Shown here: one piece after another, positions 21,420 through 31,602 of the stretch
How positions within the stretch are numbered: the stretch's first letter is position 1
How the letters are laid out: the number at the start of each line of letters is the position of its first letter
Source: Coenobita brevimanus
Lineage: Eukaryota > Arthropoda > Malacostraca > Decapoda > Coenobitidae
DNA: 64,000 nucleotides
Reading direction: 5' to 3'
Assembly (NCBI GenBank): GCA_032717465.1
Contig: CM064732.1
Location: forward strand, 29,372,107-29,436,106
Made by a program: the position numbers and the translations under genes
The notes under the pieces: generated by a model
Seen by the model: the letters and a program-made list of their open reading frames with translations, nothing else
What the model was told of the DNA's origin: nothing
Databases searched by the model: none

Positions 21420-21700
21420 TGCCAGGTTTGCATCACTTCCTACGCATGATCTTTATCTTCTCCTGGTCCTTCCAAATCGTTATGACGGTGCTTTCATTCA
21501 TGCCATACTTTTTTGCCATTTAAGTAAATGTACGCTTTACTTAAAGCAGTAGAAAGACCCTACCAATTCAGTTCATATTCCTCCAGTTTGTTTTCTGTGT
21601 TCTGACTATTTTCATGGTGGTAAATTACCATTTCCTGCTGAAAAATTTCCCACTTTTTATCATCACGTTCCTTAAGCCATACCTTTGACTGTCTTGACGT
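21420..21700 (-). pseudogene. Tigger/CENP-B-type transposase HTH relic
   Basis: The minus strand near 21535-21450 reads MAKKYGMNESTVITIWKDQE, the CENP-B/pogo helix-turn-helix with its usual KNKEKI-like ending. The frame stops soon after, and no DDE domain is visible. The sequence to about 21700 may belong to it but is not alignable by eye. Confidence 0.6.
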
Positions 21701-21974
21701 ACTCAAAAGTGGTTTTCGTCTTCCAACTTCCCAACTGGATGCTAGGTTAGGTTTGGTAAAATTATTAGGTATAGTTAAGCTTGGTTAGGTCAAGTGAAGC
21801 TAAACAATTAGGACGGGCTCTTTTGCTGTAACCCTGACGAGTCAAACGAGTTGACACAGTAGAACACAGCTAAAAACAATGGGGAAACAGATTTAGCATG
21901 AAACATTTATATACCACCCAGAAGTACCCTAATCCGAAAAATATAAGACTACCAGGAAGAAGAGCAAAGAATGT

Positions 21975-22735
21975 AGAAGTGAACACTAAGTTATGAGAGC
22001 ACATGGATGGAAGTAATTTTTTTTTTTTTTTCTGATTGGCAAACATTTTCATTCAGTTTCGTCCCCTAAAACTGTGAAACCCATATGACTGTGAGGCAGA
22101 GTCAGTGAGACGAGAGAAGGGACTTGATAGCTATATGCTCAATTGGTCCAAAACATGTTGGGAAGCACAAAATCAAATGAAAAATGTGGAACTGAACACT
22201 AGCAGAAGACATCACATGGATGAGAGTATTTTTTTTTCTAATTAGCAAACATTTTCGTTCCACTTCGTCTCATAAAACTGTGAAACCCATTGTGAGTGTG
22301 GGATAGAACTAGGTGAGGCGTGAGAAAGGACTGATAACCGTATGCTCAGTTAGTTGGAAATGTGTTGGGAAGCACGAAATCGAACGAAGAATGTGGAACT
22401 GAATGCTAACATACGAGAACACGGGGATAAAGGAGTAACTTTTACTCTAATTACCAAACATTTTCGTTCCATTTCGTCCCTTAAAACTGCAAAACCCGTT
22501 GAGAGTGTGGGTAAGAACTAGGCGAGGTATGAGAAAGGACTGATAACCATATGCCCAGTTGGTCTGAAATGTGTTGGGAGGCATGAAATTGAACAAAAAA
22601 TGTGGAACTGAACTCTAACTTACAACACATGGATAAGTGTTTTTTTTTTTTTTTTCCTAATTAGCATACATTTTCGTTCCATTTCGTCACCTCAAACTCC
22701 AAAACCCATTAATTTCGTCTAACCATTCGGCCTTG
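21975..22735 (+). repeat. Tandem array, about 208-bp unit, 3.5 copies
   Basis: Recurring words include AAACCCAT/G.TGAGTGTGGG at about 22077, 22283, 22491 and 22701 (spacing 206, 208 and 210), CATTTTCGTTCCATTTCGTC, and GAATGTGGAACTGAA. The unit is homologous to the right arm of the foldback at 19500-19690. Confidence 0.85.
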
Positions 22736-22919
22736 AGTGTGCCCAGGAAGCATATTTCTGTTCTGTATGCGTATTCATCTTACCACCAGGAACCCTCAGC
22801 CAGGAACAATGCTCGCCCAAGCAAAATTTTCTCAACCTAACCTATCCCACTAGAGCTGCTTGGCTGAGGTGGCTGGGTGTGGTATTGAGATAAATACCCA
22901 TACAGAATGGAAATATCTC

Positions 22920-25008
22920 TATCTATCTATCTATCTATAGCCCGACGCCCTAATCCCGCCAAGGGTGGCCGCAGACAAAACGCCTCCAAGTCACTCTGTC
23001 ACCCACCATTTGACTCCCCTCCCCCCAACTCACCCCCCCCTCCCTCATATACCTCTCAACTCCATCCCTCCACCTCATCCTCGGTCTACCCCTCCCTCTC
23101 CCTCCCTCCACCTCACCTACATACACCCTCTTAGTCAGTCTTTCATTCTCCATCCTCTCCACATGTCCAAACCACCTCAGTGTATTTCTCCTAATCTTTT
23201 CAACCACATCCACATCTACCCCACAACGTTCCTTCACTTCTTCATTCGTCAACCTGTCCCTCCATGTCACTCCACATGCTCCTCTCAAGTAACTCATTTC
23301 CACTGCTCTCACTCTTGACTTGTTCCCCTCTTGCAAGGTCCACGCCTCGCTTCCATACGTCAGGGTAGGGATCACAATACCATCATGCAGTGACTTCTTA
23401 ACTTCCATACTCACCTCCCTATTTCTCATCACTGCTTTCAGTGTGCCAACAACCTTCCTTCCCTGCTGTACCCTTTCACGTACTTCATCCCCCAAAGTTC
23501 CATCCTTACTCATCACACTACCCAAGTACTTGAATGCACTCACATTCTCCATATCCTCACCATCCAACCTCACTGCACACTCTGTGACTTCATTCCTCTC
23601 AAACACCATTACTTTACTTTTGTTTACATTAACTTTCAGCTTCCTCCTCCTACACACTGTCCCAAATTCATTCACCAAACCTTGCAACTCCCATTCATCT
23701 TCACTCAACAATACTGTATCATCAGCAAACAGCAACACCGGAAGCTTCCAAATCTCACCCTCATTCATTAAGGCCACCCCCACATCCACTGCCCTACCTT
23801 GTACCTCCTTTACGACCCCATCCATATATATATTAAACAGCCAAGGAGACATTACACACCCCTGTTTCAGTCCCACATTGAGATCAAAGAACTCACTCAG
23901 CTCACCATCCACTCGCACCGTAGCCCTAGCTCCCTCGTACATACTCTTCACAGCACTCAACAATTTCCCCTCCACTCCATATATTCTTAATACCTTCCAC
24001 ATACCTTTCCTATCTATTCTGTCATAAGCTTTCTCCAAGTCCATGAAGGCAGCGTACACTTTCCTTCCCTTCTCTAGATACTTCTCCACTAAACATCTTA
24101 GAACAAATATCTGATCTACATAACCTTTTCCCTTCCTAAATCCCCCTTGTTCTTCTCCAACTAGCTCCTCTGTCATATGCCTAACCCTATCAATGAGTAT
24201 TCTACCATATATTTTACCAGTCACACTAAGAAGGCAAATACCCCTATGGTTACCACATACTTCTCTCTCCCCTTTTCCTTTGTAAAGAGGAACAATTATA
24301 CCTGATTTCCAGTCCTCTGGAACCCTTCCCTCTTCCCAAGCCAATCTACACAACTTCCATATCCACTCCACAACAATCTCACCCCCATACCTAAGCATTT
24401 CACCACACACTCCATCAATTCCTGGGGCCTTTCCCAGCTTAATCTTCTTCATCGCTTCCACTACTTCCGACCTACTGATCTCTTCCTCCCTCCTCTCATC
24501 TCTTCTTCTCCCAGCCATTCCCCAACCACTTATACTCACACTGCTCTCACTCTCTACATTCAACAAATCCTCAAAGTGCTCCTTCCATCTCCTCAATTTC
24601 TCTCTCTTCTCCACCAACAATCTATTATTCCTGTCTTTCACTCCCCTACTATTTCCCCTTTCACACTGCATTACTTTCTTTACCTCCTTCCAAAACAATT
24701 TCTTACTCTCCCTCCATTTCACACTCAGATTCCTCCCAAACTCTTCATCCACTTTCTTCTTACTCTCCTTCACCAGTCTCTTAACCTCCCTTCTCCTGCT
24801 CACATATACCTCTCTCTTCTCTCTCTCATCTTCTCCCCTACCTCTACTCGCCAACCATTCACCATATGCCTTCTTCTTTTGTTCCACAGCTCGTTTCACC
24901 TCATCATTCCACCATGCTGTCCCTTGCACACCCTTGCATCTCCTCCTCATTCCACAAACCGCCTCACACGCTGCGCTTATCTCTTCCGTGAATATCTTAC
25001 ATAAGGTA
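22920..25008 (-). mobile_element. LINE family A (subfamily A2), intact RT frame
   Basis: On the minus strand it starts in the linker after the endonuclease and ends GGCGTCGGGCTATAGATAGATAG. It is 5'-truncated but its coding frame is unbroken to the natural stop. A nearly identical 3' fragment is at 49620-50070. In 22736-22919 and 25009-25277 no gene is seen. Confidence 0.9.
22950..24950 (-). CDS. LINE A2 linker and reverse transcriptase
   Basis: This 666-residue frame has no stop or shift. It includes the GTAWWNDEVKRAVEQKKKAY linker block (10-29), LGKAPGIDGVCGEML (about 193), a KGKGEREVCGNHRGICLLS block (about 243), AFMDLEKAYDRID (about 312), GLKQGCVMSPWLFNIYMDG (about 358), catalytic FADD at 407-410, and the C-terminal TLRWFGHVERM and GRGRGRPRMRW region. 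The endonuclease is missing because of 5' truncation; the frame is open upstream of the first Met. It copies element RNA. Intactness suggests a young insertion rather than a host gene, since it ends in the LINE tail. Confidence 0.85.
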   Translation of the reverse strand: MRRRCKGVQGTAWWNDEVKRAVEQKKKAYGEWLASRGRGEDEREKREVYVSRRREVKRLVKESKKKVDEEFGRNLSVKWRESKKLFWKEVKKVMQCERGNSRGVKDRNNRLLVEKREKLRRWKEHFEDLLNVESESSVSISGWGMAGRRRDERREEEISRSEVVEAMKKIKLGKAPGIDGVCGEMLRYGGEIVVEWIWKLCRLAWEEGRVPEDWKSGIIVPLYKGKGEREVCGNHRGICLLSVTGKIYGRILIDRVRHMTEELVGEEQGGFRKGKGYVDQIFVLRCLVEKYLEKGRKVYAAFMDLEKAYDRIDRKGMWKVLRIYGVEGKLLSAVKSMYEGARATVRVDGELSEFFDLNVGLKQGCVMSPWLFNIYMDGVVKEVQGRAVDVGVALMNEGEIWKLPVLLFADDTVLLSEDEWELQGLVNEFGTVCRRRKLKVNVNKSKVMVFERNEVTECAVRLDGEDMENVSAFKYLGSVMSKDGTLGDEVRERVQQGRKVVGTLKAVMRNREVSMEVKKSLHDGIVIPTLTYGSEAWTLQEGNKSRVRAVEMSYLRGACGVTWRDRLTNEEVKERCGVDVDVVEKIRRNTLRWFGHVERMENERLTKRVYVGEVEGGRGRGRPRMRWRDGVERYMREGGVSWGEGSQMVGDRVTWRRFVCGHPWRD

Positions 25009-25277
25009 CCCAGAGTTTAGAGGGTGATATCATCGCGCGTGACTTTCAAATTTAGTCGCTATGCCAGCTGACTTCCTGCGTGAGCTCGAGTTTTTCTGCG
25101 TGTTGACATGTCTTGTCTCATTATGCTGACCGCGTTACAACAAAAACATGTTACTCAACCATGTGTTACTCAAGAACTGAGTGTAATGTAAAGAAATCTG
25201 TAATCATGAGTGGCTGGTTTGGTTGTAAACAAAACCTCAGAGCTGGTCACACCAACGTCTCATGGTGCGAGGGTTCT

Positions 25278-26051
25278 TTAACCCGCTCTGTCCCGACCGA
25301 CTTTCCACCACTGACTCCCCCCAGTCCCTACCAATTTTGGAAAAAAAATTGGGGGGCTCAAACCTCCGCTTTTGGTGAGAAACATCAAAAATTCATAGAA
25401 AAATTGCTCACCTGAGGTTTAAAATACTCGATACAGGTATCAGTACCCCCTACCTTACTGGGTTTTCTATAAGGCTGGCTCCAAAGAAAACGAGTTCTAT
25501 GGGAGGGTAACTATTCCACACCACTCATAAACGGTATTTATTTATTTATTTGGTATGAATTTATATGCAGTATGAGTGTATATTGGTTTTCACACAGTAA
25601 TATAGGCAATATAAGCATTGTTTCACTCACCAAACACATCAACATACCTGATCTTTTTTGGCAACATTACCTGATTATCATTTCTGACTGTTTCTCCCTC
25701 TAATGCTATGTAAACTTTGTCCTCCACATTGCCATCGATTGGGGAATCACTCTGGCCCTGAATTTCATACCGTGGCATGACATGTCTTTACTGGCCAGGT
25801 CACTGGTAACAGGTGAATTGCCGAGACAATGGCGTAGGGGAGGGGAAGGTCATGTAGGGTAAGGCATTGTCCCTGCCTGGCATCTTGTAGAGGAAGGTGT
25901 CCCGTATATACATACCAAAAATCACGCGCAAAAACTGAAAATTATGCAAATTGGGGACCTAGCAATTGATGCACGTTTATATACGTCAACGGGACTGAAA
26001 GTGACCAAACATGTGGACGTATATATAAGTCAATGGGACGCGGCAGGTTAA
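25278..26051. mobile_element. piggyBac-type MITE, copy 2
   Basis: TTAA at 25278-25281 and 26048-26051 flank termini CCCGCTCTGTCCCGAC and, inverted, CCTGCCGCGTCCC. It aligns along its length with 10380-11142, including the words CAAACCTCCGCTTTTGGTGA, GGTTTAAAATACTCGAT and GGTCACTGGTAACAGG. It is non-autonomous. From 26052 to 26690 no feature is recognised apart from a 15-A tract. Confidence 0.85.
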
Positions 26052-26689
26052 GGAACTGGAAAGTGTTCACGAGAGGTGAGTTAGCGATGGTATAAACATC
26101 AACAATGGACTTCTGCATCTGCCAACTGAGGAATTTTCAACCACAAAGAGGTTCCTTCAATAAATACAATGATGGAGAATTATGAAAAGATGCGCTTTAG
26201 ACAGGAAATGAATTACATTTGTGACACGCTTGGTGAGAAATAAGTACTCATGACAGAGTAATATGTCTCCCTGGAGATGAAACTTGCTTAACTCCTTTGG
26301 TATTGGGCAAATGGCAAAATGCAGCAGTGCAATGAGGAAAATTTGGGATTATCACAACCACCAACCTGCCAAGTGATCACGGGAACTATTGAGAGTCATT
26401 TGTTGCCAAGCGTATACTAAAGATTGTCAAAAGAAAGCAGCAGAACATTAAAAAAAAAAAAAAAAGCAGGCACAACATTCTAAGCAAGCAGGAAGAATAT
26501 TCAAGGAAAGGAGGCAAAGTTAACATAACTTTTTTAATTTTATGATCTGTCAGGAATGGAGCTTGTGCATTTGTAACTCATAGTTTAAGTATAGAGATGC
26601 ACACAAATACACCGGATACAGATGGAATGGAGGCAGTGCGAAAGCAGCCAGACTGATTACATTCTTGTGGAGAAAATGATCCTTGACAG

Positions 26690-26839
26690 TATGTGGATAC
26701 AAGAGTGATGAGAGGAAGACTGGGAGGTCTGTCTGATGATATAGTAGTGGTTAGGAAGATTGAGCAGAGAGAGAGAGAGAGAGAGAGAGAGTAATGAGAG
26801 GAAAACTGGGAGGTCTGTCTGATGGTATGGTACTGGTTA

Positions 26840-26880
<41 letters not shown>

Positions 26881-27215
26881 GAGAGGACAACTGGGAGGTG
26901 TCTGATACTGGGTTAGGAAGACTGAGCAGAGAGAGAGAGAGAGTAATGAGAGAACTGGGAGGTCTGTCTGATGGTAAGGTACTGGTTAGGAAGACTGAGC
27001 AGAGAGAGAGAGAGAGAGAGAGAGTAATGAGAGGATGACTGGAAGGTCTGTCTGATGATATGGTAGTGGTTATGAAGATTATGCAGAGAGAGAGAGAGAG
27101 AGAGATGACAGGATGACTGGGAGGTCTGTCTGATGATATGATAGTGGTTAGGAAAATTAAAAAGAGAAAGAGAGAGAGAGAGAAAGAGAGAGGGGGGGGG
27201 ACTGAAAATGAAGAC
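26690..27215 (+). repeat. Minisatellite with embedded (GA)n
   Basis: Six units of about 80-90 bp each contain TAATGAGAGGA, ACTGGGAGGTCTGTCTGATG and GGTTAGGAAGA, followed by a (GA)n tract of variable length (5-15 repeats). The GA tract is expanded separately in each unit. Confidence 0.85.
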
Positions 27216-27229
27216 ACTATGAAACAAAT

Positions 27230-27640
27230 AACCGTCTGATGAATATGTGGAGGAGCTAGATGCAGCAGATAAAAAGAATTATATAGCATGGCTAGATAAG
27301 GGGTTGAAAAAAATAGTGGAGGAAAAGAGGGAGAAGTGGCTAGAGTTGATTGAGGAAAAAGATTGAAATGAAGAAGAAAGCAAACTGACAGTAAAGCATG
27401 CAAAGAAACTAATACTGAGAAAAAAAAAACTGATAGATATATGAGATCTTGACAGAAAAATGAAGATAATTACCAAAAACATGAAACTGACTGGAAAGAT
27501 TGGGAAAAATGCTGAAGTGAAGGTGAGAAGAAGTGTGAAGATGGAAGAATACTAACCAGTGGAAATAAAGTTTTGAAATATATGGAAAGAAAAGAAAGAA
27601 TATTTTTAAAGGCTGATGAGTGAAAATGGTGAGAGTAGTG
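27230..27640 (+). other. Possible LINE linker relic
   Basis: One frame reads NYIAWLDKG, then EEKREKWLELIEEKD, which resembles the basic/acidic linker between endonuclease and RT of the A-type LINEs (AWW..EEVKRAVEEKKKAW). The match is weak and frames are broken. It may be unrelated. Confidence 0.25.
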
Positions 27641-27685
27641 AGGCTTTGATGATATGCAGAGAAGGAATTTATACCTGTACTCTGG

Positions 27686-27900
27686 TTAACCCTTTCGCGC
27701 ATGGTAAGTTTCAATTAGTTTCGCGGTCCACAACACATCGCCTTCTCCCCACCCCAAGCTGCCCGCAACGCGCTCCAAAAAGGTGTATTCTCGGCATATT
27801 TTCACCACCCAAACATATTTATTTTGCCACAAAACCCACATATTCCTATTCATCGATTTTTGTTCTACACGGAAAAAAAAAAAAAAAAAAAAAAAAAACT
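27686..27900 (+). other. Single piggyBac-like end and poly(A)
   Basis: TTAACCCTTTCGCGCATGG at about 27687 resembles a piggyBac MITE terminus, but I found no inverted partner with TTAA downstream. A 26-A tract follows at about 27872. From 27901 to 28639 the sequence is AT-rich and unrecognised. Confidence 0.3.
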
Positions 27901-28639
27901 ACGTACATTAAGGCGGTGTGAATAAACATCCGGGAACATTCATCTCACTTTCCAACATCTTAACTTGAATGTTTACTAATCTGTCTACAAGTTATACATC
28001 ATTTAAAAGAGAATTTTATTAGCTGCCGAATGGGATTGTTGGCATTTTGATACGAGGTATGGTTTTCTAGTAATAAGTGAAAAAGTAAAACCAATTTCTG
28101 AAGGTCAACAGAGTTTTTATTTGGGGAGCTTTAGCGAGAAACTTTTCTTTTGTTATGTTTTTATTTCATCATCTAATGCAGAATTTCATGAGGTTTCATT
28201 TGAAATCAGGACAGTTCTTCTACGCCTCATAATTTTTGAGAAAAATGCAAAAAACTATGGTGTACCCACCCATCCACTGAACTGCCATCAGCTGCAGTCA
28301 CGTTATTTTCCCATAGCGCAAAAACATATTTATGCTTCCTAGGTTTGCTTTTTTGGGGTTTTATTCCAATTACTATTGTAAAATTACATCTGGTTTATTT
28401 TTTAGTCCTCTCAGAAACCACACATGAACACTACACCTGTTGCTAGCAACTGAAACTGAAGCTGTACTTATTTCCCTATCATTTGTGTTGCTGTAAATAA
28501 CAATATCTATGTATGTGTAAATATACTGACATAAAGATAGGTATATAGATAAATAAAAAAAGAAAAATCACTTACTTCTCCAGTGGCGATGCTCTTCCTA
28601 CAGGACCAGATGGGTTTGGAGGCGAGGAGTTTTGTACTA

Positions 28640-29567
28640 TGTGTGTGTGTATTTACCTAATTGTATTTACCTAATTGTGATATACAGGAAATGAGCTACA
28701 TTTGTGGGGTCATGTCTCTGTTTCTCAGTAAGTCAAATTTAGCTTTAAACTCATTTAAGTTTTTAGATTGGACGATCTCTTTCTCCAGGCTATTCCATAA
28801 GCCTATACATCTATAAGAAAATCTATATTTCTTGATATCCTTCAAGCAGCTTGGTTTCTTCAGTTTCATTCCGTGTCCTCTTGTGTCTCTCTTATCCCAT
28901 AAAAACAGATATTCTTTGTCAATTTTATCCACTCCCACCATGGTCCTCAACACTGCAATCATGTCTTCTCTCTTTCTCCTTTCTTCTAAGGAAGGCAAAT
29001 CCAGCTTTTCCAGCCTCTCTCTGTACGACAGATCTGCCAGACTGGGGACCATCTTGGTTGATGTTCTTTGTATTCTCTCAATCTTGTTTATATCTTTCTT
29101 ATTGTGTGGGGACCACACTACTGCTGCATATCCTAACCTGGGGCGAATCATGGCCACTATCAATTTTTTCAACATCTCCTCATCCATATAGTGAAAGGCT
29201 ACTCTTATATTAGTCATGAGTTTATGCGTCTCTCTAACTGCCTTGTTAATGTGTTTTTCAGGTGACAAACTGTCCTGGACCAGCACTCCCAAATCATTCT
29301 CTTCTCTCGCTTTTGTGATTCGTTTATTACCCATCAAATAATTCAATGATGGCCTCTTGGTACTTTTACCCATTTCCAATATTTTACATTTCTCGGCATT
29401 GAACTTCATTTCCCAAATCCGGCTCCAATCGTGATCCTATCCAGATCCTCCTGCAGCATTTTACAATTTTCCTCAACCTCTACCTTCCTCAAGATCTTTG
29501 CATCATCAGCAAACAGACTTGCATAACTGTTCACTCCAGCGACCATATCATTTACATAAATCAGGAA
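28640..29567 (-). mobile_element. LINE family F (CR1/Rex1-type), 5'-truncated
   Basis: The minus strand reads from SYASLFADDAKILRKVEVEE (catalytic FADD, about 29520) to the element's 3' end, a tandem TATTTACCTAATTG tail read in reverse (28650-28680). One frameshift or stop lies at GAGFGK/MKFNAEKCK. It is inserted in the long MON2 intron. Confidence 0.85.
28696..29409 (-). CDS. LINE F reverse transcriptase C-terminal part
   Basis: This 237-residue frame follows the catalytic FADD: MKFNAEKCKILEMG is the post-palm block, EENDLGVLVQDSLSPEKHIN the thumb motif typical of CR1/Rex1 RTs, and VWSPHNKKDINKIERIQR with FSYRCIGLWNSLEKEIVQ the conserved C-terminal region. The Met is internal; the real frame continued upstream through the FADD box and is broken just before it. 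The product would be an incomplete RT. It is a retroelement remnant, not a host gene. Confidence 0.8.
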   Translation of the reverse strand: MKFNAEKCKILEMGKSTKRPSLNYLMGNKRITKAREENDLGVLVQDSLSPEKHINKAVRETHKLMTNIRVAFHYMDEEMLKKLIVAMIRPRLGYAAVVWSPHNKKDINKIERIQRTSTKMVPSLADLSYRERLEKLDLPSLEERRKREDMIAVLRTMVGVDKIDKEYLFLWDKRDTRGHGMKLKKPSCLKDIKKYRFSYRCIGLWNSLEKEIVQSKNLNEFKAKFDLLRNRDMTPQM

Positions 29568-29592
29568 CCATATCATTTACATAAATCAGGAA
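29542..29592 (+). repeat. 25-bp direct duplication at a LINE junction
   Basis: ACCATATCATTTACATAAAT plus CAGGAA occurs twice in tandem between LINE F and LINE A. The shared GGAAC is also the first word of the LINE A copy. Confidence 0.85.
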
Positions 29593-31602
29593 CAGCGTGG
29601 TGGACTGAAGAGGTGAAACAGGCTGTGGCACAAAAGAAGAAAGCATACAATGAATGGATGAGAAATAGGGGCGTGGAAGAAGTTGAGAGGCGGAAGAGAG
29701 AGAGTTATATGTAGAAAGAGAGAGAGAGGTGAAATGATTAGTAAGAGAGAGTAAGAAGAGATTGGATGAGGAATTTGGAAGGAATTTGAGTGTAAAGTGG
29801 AGGGACTGTAAGAAAATGTTCTGGAAAGAGGTGAAAAGAGTAAGACAGGGTGGAAGTGAAGTTAGCAGGGGAGTGAAAGATAAAAATGGTAGATTACTAG
29901 TGGAGAAGGGAGAAAAAGTGAGCAGATGGAGAGAACACTTTAAGGATTTGTTGAACGTGGAGGATGGAAGTAATGCGAGTATAAGTGGCTGGGGAATAGC
30001 TGGGAGAAGGAGGGAGGTGAGAAGACAGGAAGAAATCAGTAGGATAGAAGTTATGGAAGCAATGAAGAAAGTTAAATCGGGGAAAGCCCCAGAAATTGAT
30101 GGAGTGTGTGGTGAAATGCTGAAGCATGGGGGACAGATAGTAGTAGAATGGATGTGGAAGATGTGCAGATTGGCCTGGGAGGAAGGTAGAGTCCCGGAGA
30201 ATTAGAAGTCAGGTATAATTACTTCCTTGTACAAAGGAAAAGGGGAAAAAGAAGTGTGTGGTAATCATAGGGGCATTTGTCTTCTTAGTATAATAGGAAA
30301 AGTGTATGGTAGGATACTTATTGACAGAGTTAGGGAAAGAACAGAGAAATTAGTTGGAGAAGAACAGGGAGGCTTTAGGAAGGGAAGAGGTCGTGTAGAT
30401 CAGATATTCATTCTTAGATCTTTAGTGGAAAAGTTTCTAGAGAAGGGAAAGAAGTTGTATGCGGCTTTCATGGATTTGGAGAAAGCATATGACAGGGTGG
30501 ATAGACAAGGATTGTGGAAAGTGTTAAGAATATATGGAGTAGATGGGAAGTTGCTGAATGCTGTGAAGAGTATGTACGATGGTGCGAAGGCTGCAGTGTG
30601 TGTGGATGGTGAACTAAGTGAATTTTTCTCTTTGAAAGTTGGGTTGAAACAGGGATGTGTCATGTCTCCATGGTTGTTCAGTCTGTATATGGATGGGGTA
30701 ATAAAAGAGGTACAAGGTAGGGTAGTGGATGTTGGAGTGGCCATGGTGAGAGAGGATAGTGTTTGGAAACTCCCTGTACTGTTGTTTGCAGATGATACTG
30801 TGTTGTTGAGTGAAGACGAAGGGGAGCTGCAAGGCTTGGTGGATGAGTTTGGGAGAGTGTGTAAGAAACGGAATCTAAAGGTGAATGTAGGGAAGAGTAA
30901 AGTGATGGTCTTTGAGAGAGGTGAAGTCAGTGAATGTACAGCGAGGTTGGATGGTGAGGAATTGGAAAATGTGAGTACGTTTAAGTACTTGGGTAGTGTG
31001 ATGAGTAAAGATGGAGGTTTGGAGGGTGAAGTGCTTGAAAGGGTACAGCAGGGAAGAAAGGTTGCTGGTTCTTTGAAAGCAGTGATAAGAAACAGGGAAG
31101 TGAGCATGGAAGTGAAAAAGTTACTACATGACAGTACAGTATTGTGATACCAACTCTAACATATGGGAGTGAAGCTTGGACGTTGTTGGAAGGACACAAT
31201 TCAAGAGTGAAAGCAGTGGAAATGAGTTATTTAAGAGGAGCCTGTGGAGTCACATGGAGAGAGAGGCTGACAAATGAGGATATAAAGGAGCGTTGTGGTG
31301 TGGATGTGGATGTGATAGAAAGCGTTATGAGGAACACACTGAGGTGGTTTGGCCATGTGGAGAGGATGGAGGGTGAAAGACTGACGAAGAGAGTGTAGGT
31401 GAGTGAGGTGGAGGGGGGAAGAGGGAGGGGGAGGCCGAGTTTGAGATGGAGGGATGGGGTGGAGAGGTATATGAGAGAGGGGGGTGTGGGTTGGGAGCAG
31501 GGCAGTGAAATGGCGGGGGACAGGGCGACGTGGAGGCGATTTGTTTGTGGCCACCCCAAATGGGATTGAGGCGTCTGGCAATAGATAGATAGATAGAGAT
31601 AG
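29588..31602 (+). mobile_element. LINE family A, 5'-truncated
   Basis: It begins at GGAACAGCGTGGTGGACTGA and ends GAGGCGTCTGGCAATAGATA with a GATA tail. The RT is read in two main frames (29762-30205 and 30227-31147, FADDTVLL at about 30785), with stops or shifts near 29711, 30205 and 31147. It is nearly identical to 39797-41800 and so recently derived from the same source lineage. Confidence 0.9.

Noticed and set aside
12103..22940. (TATC)n and GATA runs as a CRISPR-like or regulatory array
   Set aside because: They are the microsatellite tails of LINE A and retroposon S; no spaced repeats exist and the DNA is eukaryotic.
23320..24027. Plus-strand ORFs of Ser/Thr/Pro-rich composition opposite LINE A copies (also at 30400-31107 and 40608-41402)
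   Set aside because: They are antisense shadows of RT coding sequence with low-complexity composition and recur opposite every A copy.
22950..24950. A long intact ORF that databases often name as a host gene (craniofacial development protein 2-like or RT-like protein)
   Set aside because: It has reverse transcriptase motifs, ends in the LINE A GATA tail, and has many sister copies in the window, so it is a retrotransposon.
26837..27403. A 188-residue minus-strand ORF rich in Ser and Leu
   Set aside because: It is the translation of (CT)n and the minisatellite; no domain or signal is credible.
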